DNA from: Arthrobacter agilis
GTDB taxonomy: Bacteria > Actinomycetota > Actinomycetes > Actinomycetales > Micrococcaceae
Assembly (NCBI RefSeq): GCF_030816075.1
Contig: NZ_JAUSXO010000001.1
Location: forward strand, 3,038,001 to 3,102,000
Direction of reading: 5' to 3'
Length of the DNA stretch: 64,000 nucleotides
The notes below the pieces were generated by a model, which did no database searches, was not told the DNA's origin, and worked only from the letters and a program-made list of their open reading frames with translations. Numbering within the stretch: position 1 is the first letter of the stretch; each line of letters starts with the position of its first letter. Below, one piece after another: positions 51,507-59,839 of the stretch. The position numbers and the translations under genes were made by a program.

Positions 51507-52514
51507 ATGACGGACCGGAACCGCAAGCCGCGCGTGACGCTGAAGATGGTCGCATCGGCCGCCGGGGTGTCCCCCACCCTGGCCAGTTTCGCCCTCAACG
51601 ACAAGGCGGGTGTCTCCGCGAGGAACCGCGCCGAGATTCTCCGGATCGCGGGAGAACTGGGCTACCAGCCCGATCCCCTGGCCCGGGAGCTGCGGACCGG
51701 CAAGGCGCAGATGTTCGGATTCATCGTCCGGAACTTCGCGAATCCCTTCTTCAACGACGTGCTGACCGGGATGCAGGAGGCAGCTGTCCAGGACGACATC
51801 ACCATCATCGCCATGGACTCGCACTACTCCCAGGATCGCGAGGTCAGCCACATCCGCAAGTTGTCATCGCGCCGCATCACCAATCTGGCGATCGCGCCCG
51901 TCGGCGCGGCGGAGTCCGTCCTGCCCTGGTCCGAGTCGACCGCCCAGTCACGTCTCGTCCTGGTGAATTCCTCGATCGAATCGGCAGCGAATGTGGCTCA
52001 TGTGTCGCCCGATGCTGTCTCCGCCGTCACGCAGGCTTTCGAGCACCTGCGGGAATTCGGTCACGAACGGATCGCTTTCCTCTCGGCCCCGCCGGGCATC
52101 ATGTCCGACGCGGACCGATATTTCGCCTATGAAGAACTCTGCAGAACACACGGTGTGGTTCCACGCGCCATCTTCACCCCGCTGGAAGCGGGAGGAATCG
52201 CACACAACATCGAGCAGGCGCTGTCGAGACCCGAACCCCCTACTGCGATCATCACCAATTCCGACTTCTCCGCCCAATACGTCTACGTCGTCGCACGGAA
52301 GCTCGGCCTGGTCCTGGGCCGCGATCTGTCCCTCGTCGGCCACGACGACCTGGACACGTCCCGCCTCTTCGATCCGCCTATGACGACCCTGCGCGTGGAT
52401 CGCCGCCAGCTGGGGCGGGAGATATATGCCCGCCTGACCGGAACGACGACGGCAGACCACCGGGAACCGGTGCAGCTGATCGTGCGCGCAACGACCGGAC
52501 CCCCACCGCCATGA
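51507..52514 (+). CDS. LacI-family transcriptional regulator
   Basis: A 335-residue LacI/GalR protein: helix-turn-helix VTLKMVASAAGVSPTLASFALNDKAGVSARNRAEI (residues 10-44), hinge LARELRTGKAQMFGFIV, and a core with NFANPFFNDVLTGMQEAA and LSLVGHDDLDTSRLFDPP. It closes the MFS-phosphoesterase-MgtC group and probably binds the TAAATCGATTTA sites at 47575 and 47610. Its effector is unknown. Confidence 0.88.
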   Translation: MTDRNRKPRVTLKMVASAAGVSPTLASFALNDKAGVSARNRAEILRIAGELGYQPDPLARELRTGKAQMFGFIVRNFANPFFNDVLTGMQEAAVQDDITIIAMDSHYSQDREVSHIRKLSSRRITNLAIAPVGAAESVLPWSESTAQSRLVLVNSSIESAANVAHVSPDAVSAVTQAFEHLREFGHERIAFLSAPPGIMSDADRYFAYEELCRTHGVVPRAIFTPLEAGGIAHNIEQALSRPEPPTAIITNSDFSAQYVYVVARKLGLVLGRDLSLVGHDDLDTSRLFDPPMTTLRVDRRQLGREIYARLTGTTTADHREPVQLIVRATTGPPPP

Positions 52515-52622
52515 GCCGTGCCTCGTCCGAGAGCGGGGTAGGTCTGGCCGGCAGCAGTCCTGCCGTCCCGAGCACGCCGTGACGGAAGGCAGCCGGGTCG
52601 CGAGGAGAGCGGGAGCGCTTGG

Positions 52623-52649
52623 CAAGTATCTCCATCATGGAGATACTTG
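52623..52649. promoter_or_regulatory. Perfect inverted repeat overlapping the TspO-like gene leader
   Basis: CAAGTATCTCCA (52623-52634), centre TCA, TGGAGATACTTG (52638-52649): 12-bp perfect arms ending 4 bp before the ATG. The only GGAG ribosome-binding sequence (52639-52642) lies inside the right arm. It may be an operator (MarR/PadR-like look) or an RNA hairpin that hides the translation start. Confidence 0.75.
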
Positions 52650-52653
52650 AAGC

Positions 52654-53484
52654 ATGACGTCCCCCCGCTCATCATCTCCGGCCCGTTCGGCCGATCGGGT
52701 GCCCGTCGCGACCGATCGGCTGCGGCAGATCACCGTCACCGCGAGCGAGGTCCTCAGCCTCCTCGGACCGCTCATCGGCGCAGGAATCATCGGCTCCCGG
52801 GTCGAGGAGTCGCCCGGCGGGGATCTCTCCTCCGACGCGACACTGGTGGCACCAGGCGGGCCCGCGTTCTCGATCTGGTCCGTGATCTACCTGGGATTGT
52901 TCGCCTACACGATCTGGCAGTGGCTGCCCTCGCGGACCACTGACACCCGGCTGCGAGCTACCGGCTGGCTCGCCTCCCTCTCCATGGTGCTCAACGCGGC
53001 ATGGCTCGTCGTGACACAGCAGGGTTGGATCTGGGCAAGCGTCGTGGTCATCATCGCGCTGTTGGTGACCCTTGTCCTGCTCATGCTGCGGCTGGCTCGT
53101 CACGGTGCGCGGCACGGAGCGGGTGAATCCATCGTGGTGGACGGCACCTTCGGCCTGTATGCCGGATGGGTATGTGTCGCCACCGCTGCGAACATAGCTG
53201 CCGCCCTTGCCTCTTCGGGTGTCGCCACGACGGGGACGGCGCCGGAATGGGCCACGGCCGCACTGGTCCTGTTCCTCGCGGGCTCCCTGACCTTCCTGCA
53301 GTCCAGGATCGGCGGCAGGTGGGCGGTGGCTGCAGCCGCTTCCTGGGGATTGGCCTGGATATCGGTAGCCCGACTCACCGACCAACCGCAGTCCGTGGTC
53401 GTGGCTGTTGCTGCGGGGGTCGCCGCAGTGCTCGTACTCGGCGTCACCGCGATCTTCCGGGCGCCGGGCGCTCGATCCCGCTGA
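52654..53484 (+). CDS. TspO/MBR-like tryptophan-rich sensory protein
   Basis: A 276-residue membrane protein with about six to seven helices, longer than classic five-helix TspO. Shared features are the early segment APGGPAFSIWSVIYLGLFAYTIWQWLP (the TspO WxPP-like region) and LNAAWLVVTQQGWIWASVVV. These actinobacterial proteins are annotated as tryptophan-rich sensory proteins; the role is unknown. A perfect 27-nt inverted repeat abuts the ATG. Confidence 0.75.
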   Translation: MTSPRSSSPARSADRVPVATDRLRQITVTASEVLSLLGPLIGAGIIGSRVEESPGGDLSSDATLVAPGGPAFSIWSVIYLGLFAYTIWQWLPSRTTDTRLRATGWLASLSMVLNAAWLVVTQQGWIWASVVVIIALLVTLVLLMLRLARHGARHGAGESIVVDGTFGLYAGWVCVATAANIAAALASSGVATTGTAPEWATAALVLFLAGSLTFLQSRIGGRWAVAAAASWGLAWISVARLTDQPQSVVVAVAAGVAAVLVLGVTAIFRAPGARSR

Positions 53485-53652
53485 CTCCCGCAGCGGCCAG
53501 GCCTCGAGCATCCGCCGTCCGGGGCCGCCGCCGGCTGGAGTGAGCCGGCGGCCGCGAACCGGCGTTGCCGTCGAAGTCGTCGTGCGTTCGCTTCTCGGGC
53601 TCGCCCTCGTTCCCCCCGGCTCAGCTCCAGCCTCAATGACCAGCGCATGTGA

Positions 53653-53720
53653 GAGAGCGCTCTCTTGACGCCTGTGACTGTTGTCACATAGGGTGAGCCC
53701 ACATTCGAGAGAGCGCTCTC
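53653..53720 (+). promoter_or_regulatory. Promoter with two CebR-like operators
   Basis: GAGAGCGCTCTC occurs perfectly at 53653-53664 and 53709-53720. Between them TTGACG (53665-53670) and TAGGGT (53689-53694) form an 18-bp-spaced promoter. The core GAGCGCTC equals that of the CebR site known from Streptomyces; the LacI gene at 58673 is the likely regulator. Confidence 0.8.
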
Positions 53721-53761
53721 ACACCGTCGGCGCCCTTCGCTACACACACAAAGGAGTGATC

Positions 53762-55087
53762 GTGGAATTCTCGCGACTCAGGAAAATCACCGCCCTCGCC
53801 GGCGTTGCATCCCTCGCCATCGTGGCGTCAGGCTGCGGGGGTGGTGGTGGCGGCAGTGATGAGCCGGCCAGCGCCGACAACCCCGTCACCCTGACCGTCA
53901 CCACGTTCGGGCAGTTCGGCTACGACGATCTGTACGCCGAATACGAGGAGCAGAACCCCGGTGTGACCATCGAGGCGACGAACATCGACGGGAGTGCCAA
54001 CGCCCGCACCGACGCGTTCACCAAACTCGCCGCAGGGTCCGGCCTGAGTGACGTCGTCGCCGTCGAGGAGGGCTGGCTCGGTTCCATCATGGAGGTGTCC
54101 GACCAGTTCGTGGACCTCAATGAGTACGGCGCCGCGGACACCAAGGACAACTGGGTCGACTGGAAGTTCGAGCAGGGCACCGATCCCGAGGGCCGTGTGA
54201 TCGGCCTCGGCACGGATATCGGGCCCCAGGCGCTGTGCTTCAACCAGGACCTGTTCGAGGCAGCGGGGCTGCCGACCGACCGCGAGGAGGTCGCTGCGCT
54301 CTTCGGTGGCGACGAGGCGACCTGGGAGACGTACTTCGACCTCGGCCGCCAGTACAACGAGGCCACCGGCAAGGCCTGGTACGACCAGTCGGCGTTCGTC
54401 TGGAACTCGATGGTGAACCAGATGGACGAGGGCTACTACACGGCCGACGGCGAACTGAACGTCGAGGGCAACGAGGCCATGCGCGCCCAGTTCGACCTCC
54501 TCGCCGCCGGCACGGCCGACGGACTGTCCGCCAACCAGGAGCCTTTCGACTGGGGCAACGGCAAGGCATTCGTGGACGGCTCCTTCGCGGTTCACGTCTG
54601 CCCCGCCTGGATGCTCGGCACCATCAAGGAGCAGCTGGAAGCCGCCGGTGGCGGCCCCGAGACCGGTTGGGATGTCGCCGATGTCTTCCCCGGTGGCAGC
54701 TCCAACTGGGGAGGCGCCTTCCTCTCCGTCCCCGAGAGCTCCGAGCACCCCGCCGAGGCTGCGAAGCTGGCCGCGTGGCTGACGGACCCCGAACAGATGG
54801 TCAAGCAGTCCGCAGCCGCGAACAACTTCCCCAGCACGCTGGACGCCCAGGCGGAGATCGTCGAGGCAGCCGTCCCCAACGAGCTCTTCAACGACGCCCC
54901 GTACGGCGAGATCTTCGCGTCGCGCGCCGAAGGCGTGGTGGCCCAGTTCAAGGGCCCGCAGGATTCGGAGATCCAGGAGAACGTCTTCAGGCCTGCCCTG
55001 AAGATCCTCGACTCCGGTGAAGGCACAGCCGACGAGGCCTGGAACGAAGCCGTCCGGCTTCTCAACGACCGCATCGTGAACAACTAG
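53762..55087 (+). CDS. Sugar ABC transporter substrate-binding lipoprotein (beta-glucoside/cellobiose type)
   Basis: A 441-residue extracellular solute-binding protein family 1. Signal peptide VEFSRLRKITALAGVASLAIVASGCGG with the lipobox VASGC; then VTTFGQFGYDDLYAEYEEQNPGV and DVVAVEEGWLGSIM. The GTG start at 53762 has AAAGGAGTGATC. First gene of an uptake operon ending with a GH1 beta-glucosidase, so the likely ligand is a beta-glucoside or cello-oligosaccharide. Confidence 0.88.
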   Translation: MEFSRLRKITALAGVASLAIVASGCGGGGGGSDEPASADNPVTLTVTTFGQFGYDDLYAEYEEQNPGVTIEATNIDGSANARTDAFTKLAAGSGLSDVVAVEEGWLGSIMEVSDQFVDLNEYGAADTKDNWVDWKFEQGTDPEGRVIGLGTDIGPQALCFNQDLFEAAGLPTDREEVAALFGGDEATWETYFDLGRQYNEATGKAWYDQSAFVWNSMVNQMDEGYYTADGELNVEGNEAMRAQFDLLAAGTADGLSANQEPFDWGNGKAFVDGSFAVHVCPAWMLGTIKEQLEAAGGGPETGWDVADVFPGGSSNWGGAFLSVPESSEHPAEAAKLAAWLTDPEQMVKQSAAANNFPSTLDAQAEIVEAAVPNELFNDAPYGEIFASRAEGVVAQFKGPQDSEIQENVFRPALKILDSGEGTADEAWNEAVRLLNDRIVNN

Positions 55088-55100
55088 CAGAACCGGCCGC

Positions 55101-55127
55101 GGGGCCTCCGGCACCACCGGAGGCCCC
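55101..55127 (+). terminator. Intercistronic hairpin after the binding-protein gene
   Basis: GGGGCCTCCGG (55101-55111), loop CACCA, CCGGAGGCCCC (55117-55127): a perfect 11-bp stem in the 41-bp gap. Such hairpins raise binding-protein mRNA over permease mRNA. Its right arm includes the GGAGG that would serve an ATG at 55129. Confidence 0.65.
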
Positions 55128-55146
55128 CATGGAGTCTGGAACCCTC

Positions 55147-56283
55147 ATGACCACGACACTGAACCGCCCGCCGGCCAGCAGTGCTGCGCCTGCGAAACCG
55201 ACCCTCACCTTCCGTCAGCGACTGAACGTCCTCGACATGAAGGCGTCCCCCTACCTCTACATCGCCCCGTTCTTCATCCTGTTCGCCCTGGTAGGGCTGT
55301 TCCCTCTCGGGTACACCTTCTTCGTCTCGCTCTTCGACTGGCACCTGCTCAAGGGGCAGGGCGAGTTCGTGGGCCTGCGGAATTTCCAGGAGATCCTCCA
55401 GGACCGCTTCTTCTGGAACTCGCTGTTCAACACGATGAGCATCTTCCTGCTCTCGACCATCCCGCAGCTGATCGTCGCTACTGCCATAGCGGCCGTGCTG
55501 GACCAGAACCTCCGTGCCAGGACGTTCTGGCGCATGAGCGTCCTGCTGCCCTACATCGTGACCCCCGTCGCGGTCGCCCTGATCTTCGCCAACCTGTTCG
55601 GCGAGCAGTACGGGCTGATCAACAACATCCTGGAGAGCTTCGGGATCGACAGGATCCTGTGGACGAACGATACGCTGCCGAGCCACATCGCGATCGCCAC
55701 GATGGTGAACTGGCGCTGGACGGGCTACAACGCCCTGATCCTGCTGGCAGCCATGCAGTCGGTGCCCCGCGACATCTACGAGTCCGCCGCGATCGACGGC
55801 GCCGGTGTCTTCCGCCGCTTCTTCAGCATCACGTTGCCGAGCATCCGGCCGACCATGATCTTCGTGGTCATCACGGCCACCATCGGCGGGCTGCAGATCT
55901 TCACCGAGCCCCGCCTCTTCGATCCGAGGACGTCAGGGGGAACGGCGAAGCAGTTCCAGACGACCGTGCTCTACCTCTGGGAGATGGCCTTCGACCGGTC
56001 GAACTTCGGCAAGGCGTCCACCATCGCATGGCTCCTGTTCCTCATCATCGTCCTGTTCGGCCTCGTGAACTACCTGATCTCACAGAGGATCGCCACCACC
56101 GGCGACAGGCGTGGACCGCGCAGGAGTGCCGGCAGCCGCCGGCGCAGACGCTCCACCGCCCCCGCCGTCGTCCTCCCCGGAGCGGGGCCCCAACCGCCGG
56201 CACCCGCTGCCGGACCGGCACCGGACCCCGCGGCAGGACCGGCCGGGACACCAGACGACACGACACCGAGGAGTGGGCAATGA
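55147..56283 (+). CDS. Sugar ABC transporter permease (MalF-like)
   Basis: A 378-residue permease with six main helices and the EAA loop YESAAIDGAGVFRRFFSITLPSIRPTM. The first helix is ASPYLYIAPFFILFALVGLF. The C-terminal 60 residues are an unusual cytoplasmic tail rich in Arg, Pro and Ala after LINYLISQRIA. ATG 55147 is preferred because the alternative ATG 55129 has its ribosome-binding site inside the hairpin; both are possible. Overlaps the next permease by 4 bp. Confidence 0.85.
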   Translation: MTTTLNRPPASSAAPAKPTLTFRQRLNVLDMKASPYLYIAPFFILFALVGLFPLGYTFFVSLFDWHLLKGQGEFVGLRNFQEILQDRFFWNSLFNTMSIFLLSTIPQLIVATAIAAVLDQNLRARTFWRMSVLLPYIVTPVAVALIFANLFGEQYGLINNILESFGIDRILWTNDTLPSHIAIATMVNWRWTGYNALILLAAMQSVPRDIYESAAIDGAGVFRRFFSITLPSIRPTMIFVVITATIGGLQIFTEPRLFDPRTSGGTAKQFQTTVLYLWEMAFDRSNFGKASTIAWLLFLIIVLFGLVNYLISQRIATTGDRRGPRRSAGSRRRRRSTAPAVVLPGAGPQPPAPAAGPAPDPAAGPAGTPDDTTPRSGQ

Positions 56284-57179
56284 CCGTCACCGAGACGAGG
56301 CCGCGGCAGACCCGCGTCCCGAACGACCGCAGCCGTTCCCTCCGCAAGGGCCTGTTCGGCAACGGGCGGCGGCCGGGGTTCCTGACCTACGGACTGCTGA
56401 TGGCCTTCTTCCTCGCCTCCGCCTACCCGCTGTGGTGGTCGGTCATCATCGGAAGCCGGTCCAACGAGGCGCTCGGCCGGACCTGGCCGCCGCTGTTCCC
56501 GGGCGGCAACTTCTGGACGAACGTCGGCGAGGTCTTCGACACCATCCCGTTCTGGCTCGCCCTCGGCAACAGCGTGCTGGTGTCGGGGATCATCACGGTG
56601 TCGGTCGTCGGATTCTCGACCCTGGCCGGGTACTCGTTCGCGAAGCTCCGCTTCCGGGGGCGCAACGGCCTCATGGTCGCGGTGATCGCCACCATGGCCA
56701 TCCCGACCCAGCTCGGCATCATCCCGCTGTTCATGATGATGCGCACGCTCGGCTGGACCGGTGAGATCGGTGCCGTCATCATCCCCACGCTCGTCACGGC
56801 GTTCGGTGTCTTCTTCATGCGCCAGTACCTCGTGGACGTCATTCCCGACGAGCTCATCGAATCCGCGAGGATGGACGGCGCCTCCATGATCTCCACCTTC
56901 TGGCACGTCGCCCTCCCTGCCGCCCGTCCCGCCATGGCGATCCTCGGCCTGTTCACGTTCATGACCGCGTGGACCGATTTCCTCTGGCCGCTGCTGGTGC
57001 TCGGTCCCAGCAATCCGACCCTGCAGACGGCGCTCAGCCAACTGCAGTCGGCACGGTACGTGGACTACTCGATCGTCCTGGCCGGCGCCGTCCTGGCCAC
57101 CCTCCCGCTGCTGGTGCTCTTCGTCATCGCGGGACGTCAACTCATATCCGGAATCATGCAAGGAGCAGTGAAGGGCTAA
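56280..57179 (+). CDS. Sugar ABC transporter permease (MalG-like)
   Basis: A 299-residue permease with six helices and the EAA loop ESARMDGASMISTFWHVALPAARPAMAIL. Forms the channel with the MalF-like partner. No ATPase gene is present in the operon, as usual for CUT1 importers of actinobacteria that share the MsiK ATPase. Its TAA stop shares one base with the ATG of the beta-glucosidase gene. Confidence 0.9.
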   Translation: MTVTETRPRQTRVPNDRSRSLRKGLFGNGRRPGFLTYGLLMAFFLASAYPLWWSVIIGSRSNEALGRTWPPLFPGGNFWTNVGEVFDTIPFWLALGNSVLVSGIITVSVVGFSTLAGYSFAKLRFRGRNGLMVAVIATMAIPTQLGIIPLFMMMRTLGWTGEIGAVIIPTLVTAFGVFFMRQYLVDVIPDELIESARMDGASMISTFWHVALPAARPAMAILGLFTFMTAWTDFLWPLLVLGPSNPTLQTALSQLQSARYVDYSIVLAGAVLATLPLLVLFVIAGRQLISGIMQGAVKG

Positions 57180-58636
57180 TGCCACTCGACGCACCATCCC
57201 ACCCGAACAAGGACCTCATGCCCAGGACCTGGCCCGAGGGCTTCCTCTGGGGGTCGGCGACCGCCGCGGCGCAGGTCGAGGGCGCCGGCCACGAGGACGG
57301 CAAGGAGGACTCCGTCTGGGACGCCTTCGCCCGGGTACCCGGCGCGATCGCGCACGGGGACACCCTCGAGGATGCCGTCCAGCACTACCACCGGATGCCC
57401 CAGGACGTCGCGATCATGAAGGAGCTGGGGCTCGGCTCCTACCGTTTCTCGACCAGCTGGTCCCGCGTCCGCCCGGGCGATACCGGTCCGAATCCGGCAG
57501 GCCTCGACTTCTACTCACGCCTCGTGGACGAACTGCTCGGTGCCGGGATCCTTCCGTGGCTGACCCTGTACCACTGGGATCTGCCACAGGCGCTCGAGGG
57601 GAAGGGCGGCTGGGCCAACCGGGATACCGCCTACCGCTTCGTGGACTACGCCAACGACGTCTACTCGGCACTCGGGGACCGCGTGGAGCACTGGACGACG
57701 TTCAACGAACCGTTCTGCTCCTCCCTTCTCGGTTACGCAGCCGGGGTCCACGCCCCGGGCCGGCAGGAGCCGGCTGCAGCCGTCGCCGCCATCCACCACC
57801 AGCACCTCGCCCACGGCCTCGTGGTCAACGAGCTCCGGGCCCGCGGGGCCCAGCACCTCGGGATCACGCTCAACCTGAGCAACGCGATCCCACGCGACGC
57901 GTCCGACCCGATCGACCTCGACGCCGCCCGCCGGTTCGATGCGCTGCAGAACCGGATCTTCCTCGATCCGATCCTGCGCGGGGCTTACCCCGAGGACACC
58001 CTCGCCGACCTCGGGCAGTTCGGCATCCGGGACGTCATCCGCGCAGGAGACCTGGACATCATCGGCGCTCCGATCGATTTCCTGGGCGTCAACCACTACC
58101 ACGACGACCTCATCAGCGGACACCCTGCCGACGAGGGCGGCGACGGCCACTCCGGTGGTGCGACGCGCCCGACGTCGTCGTGCTGGATCGGCTCCGAGGA
58201 CATCGCGTTCCCGAGCCGCGGACTGCCGCGGACGGCGATGAACTGGGAGGTCAACCCGGACGGTCTGCGGAAGCTCCTGGTCCGCCTGGGCGAGGAATAC
58301 CCCTCGCTGCCGCCCCTCTACATCACCGAGAACGGCGCCGCCTACGACGACGTCGTCGCACCCGACGGCGCAGTGCACGACGGCGAGCGCACGCAGTTCG
58401 TCCTCGACCACATCGGTGCCGTCGGCCGGGCGATCGACGAGGGCGCCGATGTGCGGGGCTACTTCGTCTGGTCGCTGCTCGACAACTTCGAGTGGTCCTG
58501 GGGATACGGCAAGCGCTTCGGCGTGGTCCGGGTCGACTACGACACCTTCGAGCGGACGATCAAGGACAGCGGGCTCGCCTATGCCAGGCTCATCGCGGCA
58601 GCGAAGGCACCCTCCCTCGCTGCGGTGAACGCCTAA
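57179..58636 (+). CDS. Family GH1 beta-glucosidase
   Basis: A 485-residue GH1 enzyme. N-terminal signature FLWGSATAAAQVEGA; acid/base E177 in TTFNEP; nucleophile E384 in YITENGAAYDD; the GH1 C-terminal GYFVWSLLDNFEWSWGYGKRFGVVRVDYDTFERTIKDSG. No signal peptide: it hydrolyses imported cellobiose-like sugars inside the cell. Operon-final enzyme after the uptake genes. Confidence 0.93.
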   Translation: MPLDAPSHPNKDLMPRTWPEGFLWGSATAAAQVEGAGHEDGKEDSVWDAFARVPGAIAHGDTLEDAVQHYHRMPQDVAIMKELGLGSYRFSTSWSRVRPGDTGPNPAGLDFYSRLVDELLGAGILPWLTLYHWDLPQALEGKGGWANRDTAYRFVDYANDVYSALGDRVEHWTTFNEPFCSSLLGYAAGVHAPGRQEPAAAVAAIHHQHLAHGLVVNELRARGAQHLGITLNLSNAIPRDASDPIDLDAARRFDALQNRIFLDPILRGAYPEDTLADLGQFGIRDVIRAGDLDIIGAPIDFLGVNHYHDDLISGHPADEGGDGHSGGATRPTSSCWIGSEDIAFPSRGLPRTAMNWEVNPDGLRKLLVRLGEEYPSLPPLYITENGAAYDDVVAPDGAVHDGERTQFVLDHIGAVGRAIDEGADVRGYFVWSLLDNFEWSWGYGKRFGVVRVDYDTFERTIKDSGLAYARLIAAAKAPSLAAVNA

Positions 58637-58672
58637 AGTAACCTTCAGGCCATACTGTTCGAGGTTCCGGAG

Positions 58673-59698
58673 ATGACGATGACGCAGGATCTGAGCGGCC
58701 CCCGGCCGGTTCCCACCCTCGAGATGGTGGCAGCCCTGGCCGGGGTGTCGCGGGCGACCGTGTCACGCGTCGTCAACGACTCCCCCAGCGTGGATCCGGA
58801 GCTGGCGCAGTCGGTGAAGAAGGCGATCCTCGCGCTCGACTACACCCCCAACCGCGCGGCGCGTTCGCTCGCGAAGCGCCGCGCGAACGCGGTGACGCTG
58901 ATCGTCCCGGAGTCGACGTCGAAGGTCTTCGCGGATCCGTTCTTCGCTTCCGTGGTGCAGGGCATAGCCCTGTACCTCACGGACACCGAGTACACGCTGA
59001 ACATGGTGATCTCGTCGGAGGCGAAACCGGAGAAGACGCGCGGCTTCCTCCTCGGCGGCAACGTGGACGGGGTGCTGGTGGTCTCCCACCACAGTGGCGA
59101 TCATTCCTGGACGCACCTGTCCGGGTCGCTTCCCATGGTGTTCGCCGGGCGGCCGCTGGTGGGCGGGAGGGACAGCTACTACGTGGAGGCGGACAACGAG
59201 CAGGCGGCCTACAACGCCACCCGCCTCCTGATCGACAGCGGCCGGAAGCATGTGGCCACCATCGCGGGACCGCAGGACATGCCTCCGGGGCTCGACCGCC
59301 TCGCGGGGTGGCGCACCGCGGTGCGCGAGGCGGGCCTCGGCGAGGGCCTGGTGGAGATGGGGGACTTCACCCTCACCTCCGGCGCACGGGCGATGCACCG
59401 GCTGCTGGACCGCGGTACACCCATCGATGCCGTCTTCGCCGGGAACGACCAGATGGCCGCGGGCGCCTACACCGCGATCCAGGGCAGGGGCCTGCGCATC
59501 CCGGAGGACATCGCCGTCGTGGGGTTCGACGACGACTCCTTCGCCACCTCCGTCACCCCGACCCTGACCACCGTGCATCATCCGATCGTCGAGCTCGGCA
59601 AGAAGATGGCGGAGATCCTGGTGAACCTCATCGAGGGCGTCCCCACGGAACACGCCACCAGGATGCCCACGTCCCTCGTGATCCGCGACTCCGTGTAG
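58673..59698 (+). CDS. LacI-family regulator (CebR-like)
   Basis: A 341-residue LacI regulator: helix-turn-helix PTLEMVAALAGVSRATVSRVVNDSPSVDPELAQSV (residues 14-48) and hinge AARSLAKRRANAVTLIV, then FADPFFASVVQGIALYL and IAVVGFDDDSFATSVTPTLTTVHHP. Position and fold match CebR, repressor of cellobiose uptake in Streptomyces. The operators at 53653 and 53709 are likely its sites. ATG 58679, with GGAG 6 nt before it, is an equally good start. Confidence 0.88.
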   Translation: MTMTQDLSGPRPVPTLEMVAALAGVSRATVSRVVNDSPSVDPELAQSVKKAILALDYTPNRAARSLAKRRANAVTLIVPESTSKVFADPFFASVVQGIALYLTDTEYTLNMVISSEAKPEKTRGFLLGGNVDGVLVVSHHSGDHSWTHLSGSLPMVFAGRPLVGGRDSYYVEADNEQAAYNATRLLIDSGRKHVATIAGPQDMPPGLDRLAGWRTAVREAGLGEGLVEMGDFTLTSGARAMHRLLDRGTPIDAVFAGNDQMAAGAYTAIQGRGLRIPEDIAVVGFDDDSFATSVTPTLTTVHHPIVELGKKMAEILVNLIEGVPTEHATRMPTSLVIRDSV

Positions 59699-59730
59699 CC
59701 CCGCCCGGGCATCGCGTCCTCCTGCCCCGC

Positions 59731-59775
59731 CCTGCCCTGCCCTGCCCTGCCCTGCCCTGCCCTGCCCTGCCCTGC
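59731..59775. repeat. Nine perfect tandem copies of CCTGC
   Basis: A 45-bp pentanucleotide microsatellite, with degenerate flanking units from 59721 and to 59783, in the 141-bp gap between the LacI gene and the oxidoreductase gene. It is non-coding on both strands in the chosen annotation. Confidence 0.95.
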
Positions 59776-59839
59776 CTGCAGGGCGTCCTCCGAGTACCCC
59801 GCGTCTTCCACCGTCATCGTGCCCACGAAAGGCCGTCCG

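Noticed and set aside
59731..59775. CCTGC repeats as a CRISPR array or protein repeat
   Set aside because: There are no spacers, and the repeat lies outside the chosen coding regions; translated frames give only Gly/Gln/Arg or Pro/Cys low-complexity sequence.
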